A DNA stretch of 64,000 bases from contig NZ_JADKMA010000009.1 of NCBI RefSeq assembly GCF_017676365.1, positions 1-64,000 on the forward strand, given 5' to 3'. This DNA comes from Streptomyces oryzae. GTDB lineage: Bacteria; Actinomycetota; Actinomycetes; Streptomycetales; Streptomycetaceae. Positions within the stretch are counted from its first letter, which is position 1. Every line of letters starts with the position of its first letter. The position numbers and the translations under genes were made by a program. A model generated the notes under the pieces. It did not search any database, was not told where the DNA came from, and was given only the letters and a program-made list of their open reading frames with translations. Below, piece by piece: positions 49,401-57,493 of this stretch.

Positions 49401-50671
49401 GCTGGGTCAGCTTCTTCGACGAGCGGGAGCTGGTGCGCACACTGGAGCTGCCCGAGCACTTGGAGATCGTCGCCTATCTGTGCGTCGGCTACGTCGACGA
49501 ATTCCCCGACGAGCCCGAGCTGATGCAGGCGGGCTGGTCCAAGCGGCGCCCGCTGTCCTGGGTCGTCCACGAGGAGTCGTACGGACGCCGCGCGCTGCCC
49601 GGCGCCGAGCCGGCCGGGATGCTCGCCGAGACGCTGGGCGCCATCCGCCCGCTGGACGCGAAGGCGCTCGGTGAGGCGTGGGAGCGGCAGAAGCGGATGA
49701 CCAAGCCCGCCGGGGCGCTCGGCATGCTGGAGATCATCTCGGCGCAGCTGTGCGGGCTCTCCCGCAAGTGCCCGCCGCCGGTGCCGGAGCCGGCCGCTGT
49801 GGCGATCTTCGCCGGGGACCACGGCGTGCACGCGCAGGGCGTGACGCCCTGGCCCCAGGAGGTCACCGCGCAGATGGTGGCCAACTTCCTCGGCGGCGGG
49901 GCGGTCTGCAACGCGTTCGCCAACCAGGTGGGCGCCGAGGTGTGTGTCATCGACGTCGGAGTGGCGGCCGAGCTGCCCGCCACGCCCGGTCTGCTGCCCC
50001 GCAAGGTCCGGGCCGGTACGGCGGACATGACCGCAGGGCCCGCGCTCAGCCGCGAGGACGTCGAGCGGGCCCTCGAGGTCGGCATCGAGACCGCCCGCGA
50101 TCTCGTCGCGGCCGGCAACAAGGCGCTGCTCACCGGCGAGATGGGCATCGCCAACACCACCGCTTCCGCGGCGCTGATCGCCGCCTGCACGGGCGCCGAC
50201 CCCGCCGAGGTCACCGGGCGCGGCACCGGCATCAACGACGAGACACACGCCCGCAAGGTCGAGGTCGTACGCCGCGCGCTGGAGCTCCATCAGCCCGACC
50301 CGGCCGACCCGTTGGGCATGCTCTCCGCCTTCGGCGGGCTGGAGCACGCCGCGATGGTCGGACTGATCCTGGGCGGCGCCTCGCTGCGTACGCCGGTCAT
50401 CCTCGACGGGGTCAGCGCCGGGGCCGCCGCGCTGGTGGCCCGCGCCGTGGCGCCCGAGGCGCTCGCCGCCTGCATCGCCGGCCACCGCAGCGCGGAGCCC
50501 GGCCATGTCGCGGCCCTCACCAAGCTGGGGCTGCGGCCGCTGGTCGACCTCGATCTGCGGCTGGGCGAGGGCACGGGTGCGCTGCTGGCGCTCCCGATGG
50601 TGCAGAGCGCGGCCCGTGCGATGCACGAGGTGGCCACGTTCGACGCGGCGGGCGTCACCGAGAAGGGCTGA
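46418..50671 (+). CDS. cobT: BluB-CobT fusion: DMB synthase plus nicotinate-nucleotide:DMB phosphoribosyltransferase with an 845-residue low-complexity N-terminus
   Basis: A 1417-aa protein. Residues 1-845 are low complexity: first Pro/Gln/Ala/Gly-rich, then long Glu/Ala/Thr runs, probably disordered. Residues 846-1065 are a flavin nitroreductase of the BluB type (RRDIRNGFRPDPIPHDVL, TAPSVGHSQPWDFVVIR), which makes dimethylbenzimidazole from FMNH2. Residues 1066-1417 are CobT, with GDHGVHAQGVTPWP, the NTTASAAL region and catalytic Glu1384 in LGEGTGA. The fusion makes and activates the lower ligand of cobalamin. GAGGGGAACGC precedes ATG 46418. Similar fusions occur in other streptomycetes. Confidence 0.9.
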   Translation: MTDTGQIPDEGLPENAGGQQPEGQPGVPASGAHTFAGPAGGVGDVQDVQNLQEAQGVQNIQHAAQAASAHPPQNHHDVQGPHIAHVPHDASSHHEPHEEEDLLLMPSAQGAWNEQPAPGPGQPMPQTQPHPQTQPQPEGSYEHEYDPHGQPHPAAAQQPPQEGGLPPEAPYGPEGAPAPGEAYAVNGYAEHGHPLGDGAQDAAYVQNGQGAAQPPAQDTQPAQPEQPQPDAAAGAASQSAAAAPEQHETDGRDSGSIDVSSVRNPQQPQPHAAPASPQSAAPGNGNGGGNASGNGPRRPLHLGPPVPEQSGTVRPLSERAAAQPAPAAPQAAPVQGAPVQNAPAGPAPGAAPQQATPAVMHSQTAEPAAPEQQPAQAEPPAQQPEPQPQPQHQAEEQPHPEPQPGAQPQPQSEAPQPEAEQQAPVPAVEEPLPGPQLGQLPPDAWTAQPAPATAEPGLPAEQPVPGEQPLPAEQAAPVEQSTAAEQPAAEPTTGGPIEVSASGEAVPQQAPASAPESAVSDTVPGPRQEAQPGALPTVPAQGGEAQPQSVAPPINENPEQQDGPAIPEQATTAPDSPGTSSEAQPDQEPEPMPTPEAAAPQPAPEAQPGNTAEAAAPVNAPADSATMELGSVAEATEPAPPAQAANGEADADAPTATTDSQSAAAEDESVAAEATTGEATGEPEAAAEAEAEAQADTEVEAHPGTAADSEAAAETETEAKAEGEAEAEADSATAADSEAAAGNDAAAATEAAADPGTAPGTEAETEPPTGDAAASEPGTASDTEAPTEGEQPTPAEGEATAPAEGEAPAPADTPAEEGAEHGAEQGGQHGAEDVADAPVGDPAPGYAEAEREAVHRLMRERRDIRNGFRPDPIPHDVLLRVLEAAHTAPSVGHSQPWDFVVIRSEETRRTMHELAERQRLAYAKSLPKGRAKQFKEMKIEAILDTPVNIVVTADPTRGGRHTLGRHTQPQMAPYSSALAVENLWLAARAEGLGVGWVSFFDERELVRTLELPEHLEIVAYLCVGYVDEFPDEPELMQAGWSKRRPLSWVVHEESYGRRALPGAEPAGMLAETLGAIRPLDAKALGEAWERQKRMTKPAGALGMLEIISAQLCGLSRKCPPPVPEPAAVAIFAGDHGVHAQGVTPWPQEVTAQMVANFLGGGAVCNAFANQVGAEVCVIDVGVAAELPATPGLLPRKVRAGTADMTAGPALSREDVERALEVGIETARDLVAAGNKALLTGEMGIANTTASAALIAACTGADPAEVTGRGTGINDETHARKVEVVRRALELHQPDPADPLGMLSAFGGLEHAAMVGLILGGASLRTPVILDGVSAGAAALVARAVAPEALAACIAGHRSAEPGHVAALTKLGLRPLVDLDLRLGEGTGALLALPMVQSAARAMHEVATFDAAGVTEKG

Positions 50672-50932
50672 CGCGACGCCTCGATGCGACGGCGTCCACG
50701 GCTCCCGGGCTCCGGACCCGGGGACCGGGGCGCCGCATCAGGCTGTCCCCCTCGCGTCCGCACCGCACCAGCTCCGCCCGCGCCGTGACCTGCGAGACAG
50801 CACTGCTCGCCGGTCCCGCATAGGCTGTCCCTCACCGTCCCCCGGCCGCTTCACCGCCGCAGCGGCATCGTCGTCATCGTCGTCGGTTCAGAATCGAGCC
50901 GGCTCGCCCTCCCGAGAAGGATGCCGTCCCAG

Positions 50933-52177
50933 ATGTCGGAAACCTCCGCCACTCCCGCCTACCCCGTAGGACTCCGCCTGGCCGGGCGCCGCGTCGTGCT
51001 GGTCGGTGGCGGCACCGTGGCACAGCGCCGCCTTCCGGCGCTGCTGGCGGCGGGCGCTGACGTCACGGTCGTCGCGCCCGAGGTCACGCCCTCCGTCGAG
51101 GCGATGGTGACCAGCGGTGAGATCACCTGGGAGCGCCGCGCCTGGCGGGACGGCGACCTCGCGGACGCCTGGTACGCACTGGCGGCCACCGACGACCCCG
51201 ACGTCAACGCGGCCATCGTCGCCGAGGCCGAGTCCCGCCGCGTGTGGTGCGTACGGACGGACGACGCGGACCAGGGCACCGCGTGGACGCCTGCCACCGG
51301 GCGCAGCGACGGCATCACCGTGGCCGTCCTCACCAGCGGGGCGCAGGGCGCCGCAGGCCGCGATCCGCGCCGCTCGGCCGCGATCCGGGACGCGATCGTC
51401 GCCCGCCTCGGGGACGGCACCCTCGACGCGGAACAGCGCAGCCCCCGCACCCCGGGCGTCGCCCTCGTCGGCGGCGGACCCGGCGACCCGGATCTGATCA
51501 CCGTGCGCGGCCGCCGGCTGCTGGCCCAGGCCGATGTGGTGGTCGCCGACCGGCTCGGCCCCCGCGATCTGCTGGACGAACTCCCGCCGCACGTCGAGGT
51601 CATCGACGCGGCCAAGATCCCTTACGGCCGTGCGATGGCCCAGGAAGCCATCAACGCCGTACTGGTCGAGCACGCCAAGGCCGGACGGTCCGTCGTACGC
51701 CTCAAGGGCGGCGACCCGTTCGTCTTCGGCCGGGGCATGGAGGAGGCCGAACAGCTCGCGGCCGAGGGCGTCCAGGTCACCGTCGTACCCGGGATCTCCA
51801 GCTCGATCAGCGTGCCCGGAGCGGTCGGTATCCCCGTCACTCACCGGGGTGTGGCCCACGAGTTCACCGTCGTCAGCGGCCATGTAGCCCCCGACGACCC
51901 GCGCTCGCTGGTCGACTGGCCCGCGCTCGCCAGGCTGCGCGGCACCCTCGTGCTGCTGATGGCCGTGGAGAACCTCGGCGCGATCGCCGCCGCGCTCCGT
52001 GAGCACGGCCGGCCGGATGAGACCCCTGTCGCCATCGTTCAGGAGGGCACGATGGCGACTGAGCGTCGGGTCGACGCCACGTTGGCGACGGCTGCGGAGC
52101 GCGCCGTCGCCGAGGGGGTGCGGCCTCCGGCCGTCGTCGTGATCGGCGACGTGGTGTCCCTGCGCCAGTCCGGGTAG
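50933..52177 (+). CDS. cobA: bifunctional precorrin-2 dehydrogenase / uroporphyrinogen-III C-methyltransferase
   Basis: The 414-aa protein has a CysG-like N-terminal NAD-binding domain (VVLVGGGTVAQRRLPALLAAG, about 21-41, then DGITVAVLTSG) for oxidation of precorrin-2, and a C-terminal SUMT domain (about 176-405) with VGGGPGDPDLITVRG, VVRLKGGDPFVFGRG and PGISSS. SUMT methylates uroporphyrinogen III at C2 and C7, the branch to siroheme and cobalamin. ATG 50933 is favoured; ATG 50921 touches the AGAAGG site directly and is unlikely. Confidence 0.92.
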   Translation: MSETSATPAYPVGLRLAGRRVVLVGGGTVAQRRLPALLAAGADVTVVAPEVTPSVEAMVTSGEITWERRAWRDGDLADAWYALAATDDPDVNAAIVAEAESRRVWCVRTDDADQGTAWTPATGRSDGITVAVLTSGAQGAAGRDPRRSAAIRDAIVARLGDGTLDAEQRSPRTPGVALVGGGPGDPDLITVRGRRLLAQADVVVADRLGPRDLLDELPPHVEVIDAAKIPYGRAMAQEAINAVLVEHAKAGRSVVRLKGGDPFVFGRGMEEAEQLAAEGVQVTVVPGISSSISVPGAVGIPVTHRGVAHEFTVVSGHVAPDDPRSLVDWPALARLRGTLVLLMAVENLGAIAAALREHGRPDETPVAIVQEGTMATERRVDATLATAAERAVAEGVRPPAVVVIGDVVSLRQSG

Positions 52178-52192
52178 GGGGCTGCCCCTACC
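52173..52192 (+). terminator. short hairpin at the end of the SUMT gene
   Basis: GGTAGGGG (52173-52180), GCTG, CCCCTACC (52185-52192); includes the stop codon. No T-tail. Confidence 0.4.
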
Positions 52193-52216
52193 GGGCCGTT
52201 GCGGTCTGTGGGTTGG

Positions 52217-52248
52217 TTGTGGCTTGTCGCGCAGTTCCCCGCGCCCCT
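52217..52248 (-). repeat. dispersed 32-nt repeat, family A, copy 3 (inverted)
   Basis: Exact reverse complement of the copy at 34564-34595. Located between the SUMT gene and the next methyltransferase gene. Confidence 0.85.
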
Positions 52249-52276
52249 TATTTGTTACCCCGCAAGCTTGGGCAGT

Positions 52277-52321
52277 CTGCTCCCCCAAGCTCTTCGAGCA
52301 GGGGGTACCCCCAGGGCGCAG
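52277..52321. repeat. dispersed palindromic repeat, family B, copy 2
   Basis: Nearly identical to 34479-34522, with one extra base near the right end. As at 34.5 kb, it lies close to a family A element, here in opposite relative orientation. Confidence 0.8.
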
Positions 52322-52411
52322 GGTGGGCAAGCGCAGCCCCGATGCGGGGCACCGTGTACAGCGACCTGAGCACACATTGGCACTCCGAGCGGAACAGGGC
52401 AGTATCGGCCT

Positions 52412-53260
52412 GTGGCTACAGCATCATCCCCCAACGGCACGCCCGGCGGCCCGTCGGCCGGCGGGCTCGTCACCGTCGACGACCCGGACGACCCCCGGCT
52501 GAGCGACTACACCGGCCTGACCGACGTCGAACTGCGCCGTAAGCGCGAGCCCGCCGAGGGGCTGTTCATCGCGGAGGGCGAGAAGGTGATCCGGCGTGCC
52601 CGGCAGGCCGGATACGAGATGCGCTCGATGCTGCTGTCCGCCAAGTGGATCGACGTGATGCGTGACGTCATCGACGAGGTGCCCGCGCCCGTCTACGCCG
52701 TGAGCCCGGAACTGGCCGAACGCGTCACCGGCTACCACGTGCACCGTGGCGCCCTCGCCTCCATGCAGCGCAAGCCCCTCCCGGCGCCGGAGGAACTGCT
52801 GGCCACGGCCCGCCGTGTCGTGATCATGGAGTCGGTGAACGACCACACCAACATCGGCGCCATCTTCCGCAGCGCGGCGGCGCTGGGCATGGACGCCGTG
52901 CTGCTCTCGCCCGACTGCGCCGACCCGCTCTACCGCCGCTCGGTGAAGGTGTCGATGGGCGCCGTCTTCGCCGTGCCGTACGCCCGGCTGGAGAGCTGGC
53001 CGCGCGGCCTGGAGACGGTACGCGACGCGGGGTTCCCGCTGCTCGCCCTCACCCCGGACGAGAAGGCCGTCCCCATCGACACCGTCACCACGGGCGCCAC
53101 CGGCCGCACCGCGCTGATGCTCGGCGCCGAGGGCGAGGGCCTGAGCACCCGTGCCCTGCGCGCCGCCGACGAGTGGGTCCGCATCCCGATGGCCCACGGT
53201 GTCGACTCCCTCAACGTGGGCGCCGCCGCGGCTGTCGCCTTCTACGCGGTGACCCGCTGA
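52412..53260 (+). CDS. TrmH/SpoU-family RNA 2'-O-methyltransferase
   Basis: The 282-aa enzyme has an N-terminal substrate-binding part (LFIAEGEKVIRRARQAGYEM, about 51-70) and a SPOUT domain with motif 1 ESVNDHTNIGAIFRSAAALG (about 140-159), motif 2 LMLGAEGEGLS and motif 3 IPMAHGVDSLNVGAAAAVAF. It methylates ribose 2'-OH in tRNA or rRNA; the target is unknown. It differs enough from the gene at 7118 to be a different subfamily. GTG 52412 has no clear ribosome binding site. Confidence 0.9.
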   Translation: MATASSPNGTPGGPSAGGLVTVDDPDDPRLSDYTGLTDVELRRKREPAEGLFIAEGEKVIRRARQAGYEMRSMLLSAKWIDVMRDVIDEVPAPVYAVSPELAERVTGYHVHRGALASMQRKPLPAPEELLATARRVVIMESVNDHTNIGAIFRSAAALGMDAVLLSPDCADPLYRRSVKVSMGAVFAVPYARLESWPRGLETVRDAGFPLLALTPDEKAVPIDTVTTGATGRTALMLGAEGEGLSTRALRAADEWVRIPMAHGVDSLNVGAAAAVAFYAVTR

Positions 53261-53308
53261 CGGCACCAGGTCCCATGGGCGCGGACCCCGTCCAACTGCC
53301 TTACGCTC

Positions 53309-54724
53309 CTACGGCCGCTGCTCCGAGACGCTGCCGAGCCCCCGGGTCGGGCCCTCGCAGCCCTGGGCCGCGGCGATGCCGAGCGCGACCAGCAGCGTGA
53401 CGGTCACGAAGACGATGAGGCGCTGCCGCAGCAGGCGGCGCTTGCGGGCCGCGGGGCTGAGCCCGCCGGGGCGGCCGCCCCTGGTTGCCGGGCGCCTGCC
53501 GCCGGTCGCCGCCGGCCTGCCGCCGCCCGTCCGCTCGCTGCCGCCCCGCGGAGGCGGCGGGCTCGCGGGGCGGCGTGCCGGGCGCTCTCCACCCCTGCGG
53601 CCGCCGCTGCCGGTCACATGTCCCGCGTCCCGCGAGGGGCGCGCGGCGTGCGAGGAGCCGGGCGCCGTCGAGCGGGGGGCGCGTGGCGTGGAGGCGCGGG
53701 ACGCGCTCGCCGTCCGTTCGCGCTCCCGGCTGCCGCTGTCCCGCTGGGTGCGCTGCTGTGCGTGGTCCCGCGGATACCGCTCCCGGGACGGCGCCTCGTG
53801 CCGTCTGCCGGGCACCGGCCTGCCGGAGACCGGCCCGCCGGCCGCCGGGCGGTGACCGGCACCGGGCCAGTCGCCCAGTGTCGCGTCGCCGTCGGACAGC
53901 CCCCGGGCCTCGCGCGCCGCGATCTCCTTGAGCCGCAGCGACAGCTGCAAGGTGCTGGGCCGGTCCTCCGGCGACTTGACGAGGCAGGCGCGGATCAGCG
54001 GAGCCAGCGCGGCGTGCACCGCGTCCAGCTGCGGCTCCTCGTGCACCACGCGGTAGAGCATCACTTCCGAACTGCCCTGCCCGAACGGGGAGTCCGCCGT
54101 GGCCGCGTACGCCAGCGTGGCGCCCAGCGCGAACACGTCCGTCGCGGGGGTGACGGCCGCGCCCCGCACCTGCTCGGGGGCGAGGAAGCCGGGGGAGCCG
54201 ACCGCGGTGCCGACGTGCGTCAGCGTGCTGGCGCCCGTCGCCCAGGCGATGCCGAAGTCGATGATGCGCGGGCCCTTGGGCGAGAGCAGGATGTTGGACG
54301 GCTTCAGATCGCGGTGCACGACGCCCGCCTCGTGCACCGCCACCAGGCCCTCGGCGAGCGCGGCGCCGATCGAGGCGACCTGCGCGGCCGGCAGCGGCCC
54401 GCCCTCGTTCACCTTGTCGTGCAGCGAGGGGCCGGGGACGTACTGGGTGGCGAACCAGGGCCGCTCGGCCTCCAGGTCCGCCGCCACCAGCCGGGCCGTG
54501 CACCCGCCCCTGATGCGCCGCGCCGCCGACACCTCGCGGGCGAAGCGGGAGCGGAACTCCTGGTCCTCGGCCAGATCCGGCCGGATCACCTTCAGCGCGA
54601 CCCGCTGGCCGCGCCGGTCGGAACCGAGGTAGACCACGCCCATGCCCCCGGCCCCCAGGCGCCGGTGGAGCCTGAACGAGCCGACGACTCGCGGGTCCTC
54701 GCGCCGGAGCCGCATCATCGCCAT
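53309..54724 (-). CDS. membrane-anchored serine/threonine protein kinase
   Basis: The 471-aa Hanks-type kinase has a catalytic domain (about 17-275): glycine loop LGAGGMGVVY (24-33), Lys in VALKVIRP (about 44), HRDLKPSN catalytic loop, DFG in IIDFGIAW and APE in LAPEQV. A 160-residue Arg/Gly/Pro-rich linker leads to a helix QRLIVFVTVTLLVALGIAAA (about 436-455) and a short 15-residue outer tail, so there is no extracellular sensor domain of note. Start ATG 54724 has GGAGGTAGGAA upstream. It converges on the methyltransferase gene. Confidence 0.9.
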   Translation of the reverse strand: MAMMRLRREDPRVVGSFRLHRRLGAGGMGVVYLGSDRRGQRVALKVIRPDLAEDQEFRSRFAREVSAARRIRGGCTARLVAADLEAERPWFATQYVPGPSLHDKVNEGGPLPAAQVASIGAALAEGLVAVHEAGVVHRDLKPSNILLSPKGPRIIDFGIAWATGASTLTHVGTAVGSPGFLAPEQVRGAAVTPATDVFALGATLAYAATADSPFGQGSSEVMLYRVVHEEPQLDAVHAALAPLIRACLVKSPEDRPSTLQLSLRLKEIAAREARGLSDGDATLGDWPGAGHRPAAGGPVSGRPVPGRRHEAPSRERYPRDHAQQRTQRDSGSRERERTASASRASTPRAPRSTAPGSSHAARPSRDAGHVTGSGGRRGGERPARRPASPPPPRGGSERTGGGRPAATGGRRPATRGGRPGGLSPAARKRRLLRQRLIVFVTVTLLVALGIAAAQGCEGPTRGLGSVSEQRP

Positions 54725-55383
54725 GTCCGTTCCTACCTCCGGTGTCCGGTGCGCGAATGCCCCACCTCCGGCGCCCGGTGGGGGAAGCAGCCCACCGCCG
54801 ACCGGTCCGTCTGACGACCACAGCTTACGGACTGCCGTGGCAAGGCGACGATAGGCCGCGCACGCGGCGCCGGACGGAATGTCAGAGCCCGGCGGACGAC
54901 GGAAAGTCCGTCGGGCGCGCCGGTTCCGCGCGCCCGTGCGCCCCCGGCCCGTCGCAGTCAAAGAGACGCCGCCGGACGGAGTTTGACGGAGCGACGGGTC
55001 CTGGCGGGCACCAAGGGCGCACCCGAAGCCGGAGGTCGCACGGATACACCGGGCAGCGTCCCGGAACCGTTCCGGACCGTCTGCGAGCGGCGCCCCGCCG
55101 GAGCAAGCGGCAGCGGCGGAGTGAGACAACTCACCCCCACGGAGCCCTCGGACGGCCGGGCGGTGGTACCCCTTGGGGGAAGACCCTGGAAAAGCCGATC
55201 ACGCCTCCACCCTGGGGAGTAGGCGCCCCCACACCACGTCATCCTGCGGGAGGCCCCCGAGTCGGTACGCGCGCATGACGCCGCTGCGTACGTCTTTGCC
55301 TAATGTTGTGGTCAAGCGGCGGGCGCAGCACTCGTCCCCCGAGGTCAGACGTCCGCCGCCCCAGACAACGATCAGGAGTGGAG
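54725..55383. other. 659-bp intergenic region
   Basis: Between the kinase start and the 69-aa protein gene. All frames here are Arg/Pro-rich and unconvincing as proteins. I see no RNA gene or known riboswitch. The leftward kinase promoter and the rightward promoter of the small gene must lie here (a TAATGT word is at about 55301). Confidence 0.45.
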
Positions 55384-55593
55384 ATGGCACACATCGCCGG
55401 GCGCACGACGCCCACAGGGAAGGGAAGGCTCGCGGCACTCGCCGATCTCGGCACCCGTCCCGGCGGTCGCCGTCATCCGCTGGTGGCAGCCGCCATGGTG
55501 CTGCCACTCGCCCTCCTCCTCGGCCTCGTCTCGGGCTGGGGCCGGATGGTGTTGACACAGGCGTCGTCCGTGGCCGGAATGCTGGGGTCCTGA
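55384..55593 (+). CDS. small single-pass membrane protein, function unknown
   Basis: A 69-aa protein: basic N-terminus MAHIAGRTTPTGKGRLAALA, then one hydrophobic helix (about 37-52, AMVLPLALLLGLVSGWG) and a short tail. An AGGAGTGGAG site precedes ATG 55384. GC-rich third positions, a good ribosome binding site and a hairpin terminator downstream (55679-55708) support a real gene. No family recognised. Confidence 0.6.
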   Translation: MAHIAGRTTPTGKGRLAALADLGTRPGGRRHPLVAAAMVLPLALLLGLVSGWGRMVLTQASSVAGMLGS

Positions 55594-55678
55594 GCGATCC
55601 CAGGCCCGGTGGAGCGGACCGGGTCGGGGACTTCCGGCTTACAGCCCCGTGGGGACGGGGGTGCGGCGGACGGCACGA

Positions 55679-55708
55679 GGCCCGGGTAGCTGGGGAGCTA
55701 CCCGGGCC
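55679..55708. terminator. hairpin downstream of the 69-aa protein gene
   Basis: GGCCCGGGTAGCT (55679-55691), GGGG, AGCTACCCGGGCC (55696-55708): perfect 13-bp stem, no T-tail. Confidence 0.6.
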
Positions 55709-55816
55709 CTCGCGTATCCACGGCCTCCCTGTCCTCTGCCGTCGCGTGCCCCTCGTGCGCCGCACGGCAATGTCGGCGCTCGCCTAGGTTGTGGTCGTCG
55801 AACGCTTGGAGAGCCC

Positions 55817-56842
55817 ATGCCCCTCCCCGACAGACCGGCCGGTGACCCCGCGCTGCACCGGGCCCTCGCCGTGCTCGCCGGTGACCCGGCCGGGAACGGC
55901 GAGGTGGTCGCCGAGCGCGCCGACGCCACCGTCGTACGGGTCGGGGACCGGGTCGCCAAGGCGCACGCACCCGACGCCGAGGCCGCGCCGCTGGACGTAC
56001 GCGTGCGGGTCGCGGCAGCCGCGACGTACCGCGGCGTGCTGCTGCCGCCCGCCTCCAGCAGCGGGACGGTGCCGCTGCCGGGCGGACGGGCCGGCAGCGT
56101 CTGGCCGTACGGCGCCCCGGTCGACCCGGACGACGCGGCAGCCGCCCCCTGGGAAGCGGCGGGCGAGCTCCTGGCCCGGCTGCACACCGCGCCGCTTCCG
56201 CCGCTCGCCCAACTGCCCGGCCCATTGCCGCCGATGCGCGGGCCCGCCAAGGCCCTTCGCGCCCTGACGCGGATGCGCACAGCCCCGCCGGGCGCACACG
56301 CCGCGGCGGCCGATGCCGTCGAGCGCGCCTGGGCCGTGCTGCCGCCCTGGTGCCGGGACGAGGAACGGCCGCCCGAGGCGCGCATCCTGTGCCACGGCGA
56401 CTTCCACCTCGGCCAGCTCGTGCGCCACCCGCCGCCCGACGGCCCCTGGCACCTCATCGACGTGGACGACCTCGGCCTCGGCGACCCCGCCTGGGACCTG
56501 GCACGTCCCGCCTGCTGGTACGCCGCCGGCCTCCTCCCGCCCACCGCGTGGGACCGCTTCTTCGCCGCGTACGCCCGTACGCTGCGGACGGCCGGTGCCC
56601 CCCGCGCGAGCAGCACCCTGCGGGGCCTGGCGGGTCCCGACCCGTGGCGGTATCTCGACGCTCCCGCCCGGGCGTTGACGGTGCAGAGTGCGGCGCTCGG
56701 CGTCGCCAAGGCCAGGACCGAGGGCCGCTCGCTGGACGAGGCGGAGGAGGCGTGCGTGGCCGCGTGCGCCCGGATCGCGGATCTCTTCGAACGGACGGAA
56801 CGAGCCGGACGGACCGAACTCCCCGCGCCACAGGCGCCGTAA
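55817..56842 (+). CDS. aminoglycoside phosphotransferase-family kinase
   Basis: The 341-aa protein has the APH/choline-kinase-type core: catalytic loop LCHGDFHLGQLV (about 192-203; His-Gly-Asp with a downstream Gln in place of Asn) and metal-binding Asp in LIDVDDLGLGDPAWDLARP (about 213-231). The glycine-rich N-terminal lobe is short. It is probably a small-molecule kinase; antibiotic resistance cannot be assumed. ATG 55817 follows TTGGAGAG. Confidence 0.83.
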   Translation: MPLPDRPAGDPALHRALAVLAGDPAGNGEVVAERADATVVRVGDRVAKAHAPDAEAAPLDVRVRVAAAATYRGVLLPPASSSGTVPLPGGRAGSVWPYGAPVDPDDAAAAPWEAAGELLARLHTAPLPPLAQLPGPLPPMRGPAKALRALTRMRTAPPGAHAAAADAVERAWAVLPPWCRDEERPPEARILCHGDFHLGQLVRHPPPDGPWHLIDVDDLGLGDPAWDLARPACWYAAGLLPPTAWDRFFAAYARTLRTAGAPRASSTLRGLAGPDPWRYLDAPARALTVQSAALGVAKARTEGRSLDEAEEACVAACARIADLFERTERAGRTELPAPQAP

Positions 56843-56877
56843 GGTGGAGCAAACCGGGAGCGAGAGGAAACCGACAA

Positions 56878-57186
56878 ATGATGCAGTGTCCCAAGTGCGG
56901 TGCACCCATGCAGACATACAACCGCAGCGGCGTACAGATAGAGCAGTGCAGCAACTGCCGGGGAATCTTCCTCGACTACGGCGAGCTGGAGTCCCTCACC
57001 AGGCTGGAGGCCCAGTGGATGCAGTCCGCGCCCCCGCCGCCCGGCCCGCAGTCCTACCCCGCGGGTCCGGCCTGGGGCGCCGCGCACCACGGCTCGCACG
57101 GCCACGGTCCGCACGGCCACGGGCACAAAGGCCACCATGGTCACCACGACCACCGCGGCTTCGGACGGATGCTCTTCTCCTCCTGA
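56878..57186 (+). CDS. TFIIB-type zinc-ribbon protein with His-rich tail
   Basis: The 102-aa protein begins with a zinc ribbon: CPKCGAPM (Cys4, Cys7) and QCSNCRGIFLDYGELESL (about 24-41), the zf-TFIIB family pattern. The second half is Gly/His/Pro-rich with a run of HGHGPHGHGHKGHHGHH type (about 74-91), likely to bind further metal. Function unknown; a metal-storage or metal-sensing role is possible. GAGAGGAAA precedes ATG 56878. Confidence 0.82.
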   Translation: MMQCPKCGAPMQTYNRSGVQIEQCSNCRGIFLDYGELESLTRLEAQWMQSAPPPPGPQSYPAGPAWGAAHHGSHGHGPHGHGHKGHHGHHDHRGFGRMLFSS

Positions 57187-57260
57187 GCCCAGAGATGAGG
57201 GCCGCGCTCCTCTGCGGGGGTGCGGGTGGCGAAGCCCCCGCAACGCGAGGTGAAGCCGAG

Positions 57261-57315
57261 CAAAAACAACGAGGGCGAAGTGGCCCGCGCCTTACGCGGG
57301 TACACTTCGCCCTCG
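57261..57315 (-). terminator. intrinsic terminator of the tRNA operon
   Basis: On the minus strand, a perfect 12-bp outer stem (57304-57315 with 57270-57281), a further CCCGCG/CGCGGG inner stem, and the tail GTTGTTTTTG (57270-57261). It sits just past the last tRNA. Confidence 0.9.
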
Positions 57316-57321
57316 CCTTCG

Positions 57322-57393
57322 TGGACGATACTGGGATTGAACCAGTGACCTCTTCCGTGTCAGGGAAGCGCTCTCCCGCTGAGCTAATCGTCC
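57322..57393 (-). tRNA. tRNA-Val (anticodon GAC)
   Basis: 72-nt cloverleaf; anticodon loop CTGACAC gives GAC, reading GUC/GUU. Acceptor stem GGACGAT/ATCGTCC. CCA is not encoded. It is identical to the copy at 57494-57565. Confidence 0.96.
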
Positions 57394-57394
57394 G

Positions 57395-57466
57395 TGCGCG
57401 GTACTGGGATTGAACCAGTGACCTCTTCCGTGTCAGGGAAGCGCTCTCCCGCTGAGCTAACCGCGC
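57395..57466 (-). tRNA. tRNA-Val (anticodon GAC), variant acceptor stem
   Basis: 72-nt cloverleaf with the same body and anticodon as its neighbours, but acceptor stem GCGCGGT/ACCGCGC. Only one nt separates it from the downstream tRNA-Val. CCA not encoded. Confidence 0.95.
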
Positions 57467-57493
57467 GGGAGGTCCGGTGGTGACCGGACCTGG

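Noticed and set aside
46688-50626. 1312-residue open frame on the minus strand
   Set aside because: Antisense shadow of the BluB-CobT gene; in very GC-rich repeats all frames stay open. It is Arg/Gly/Leu-rich without any domain, while the plus frame has two complete enzymes.
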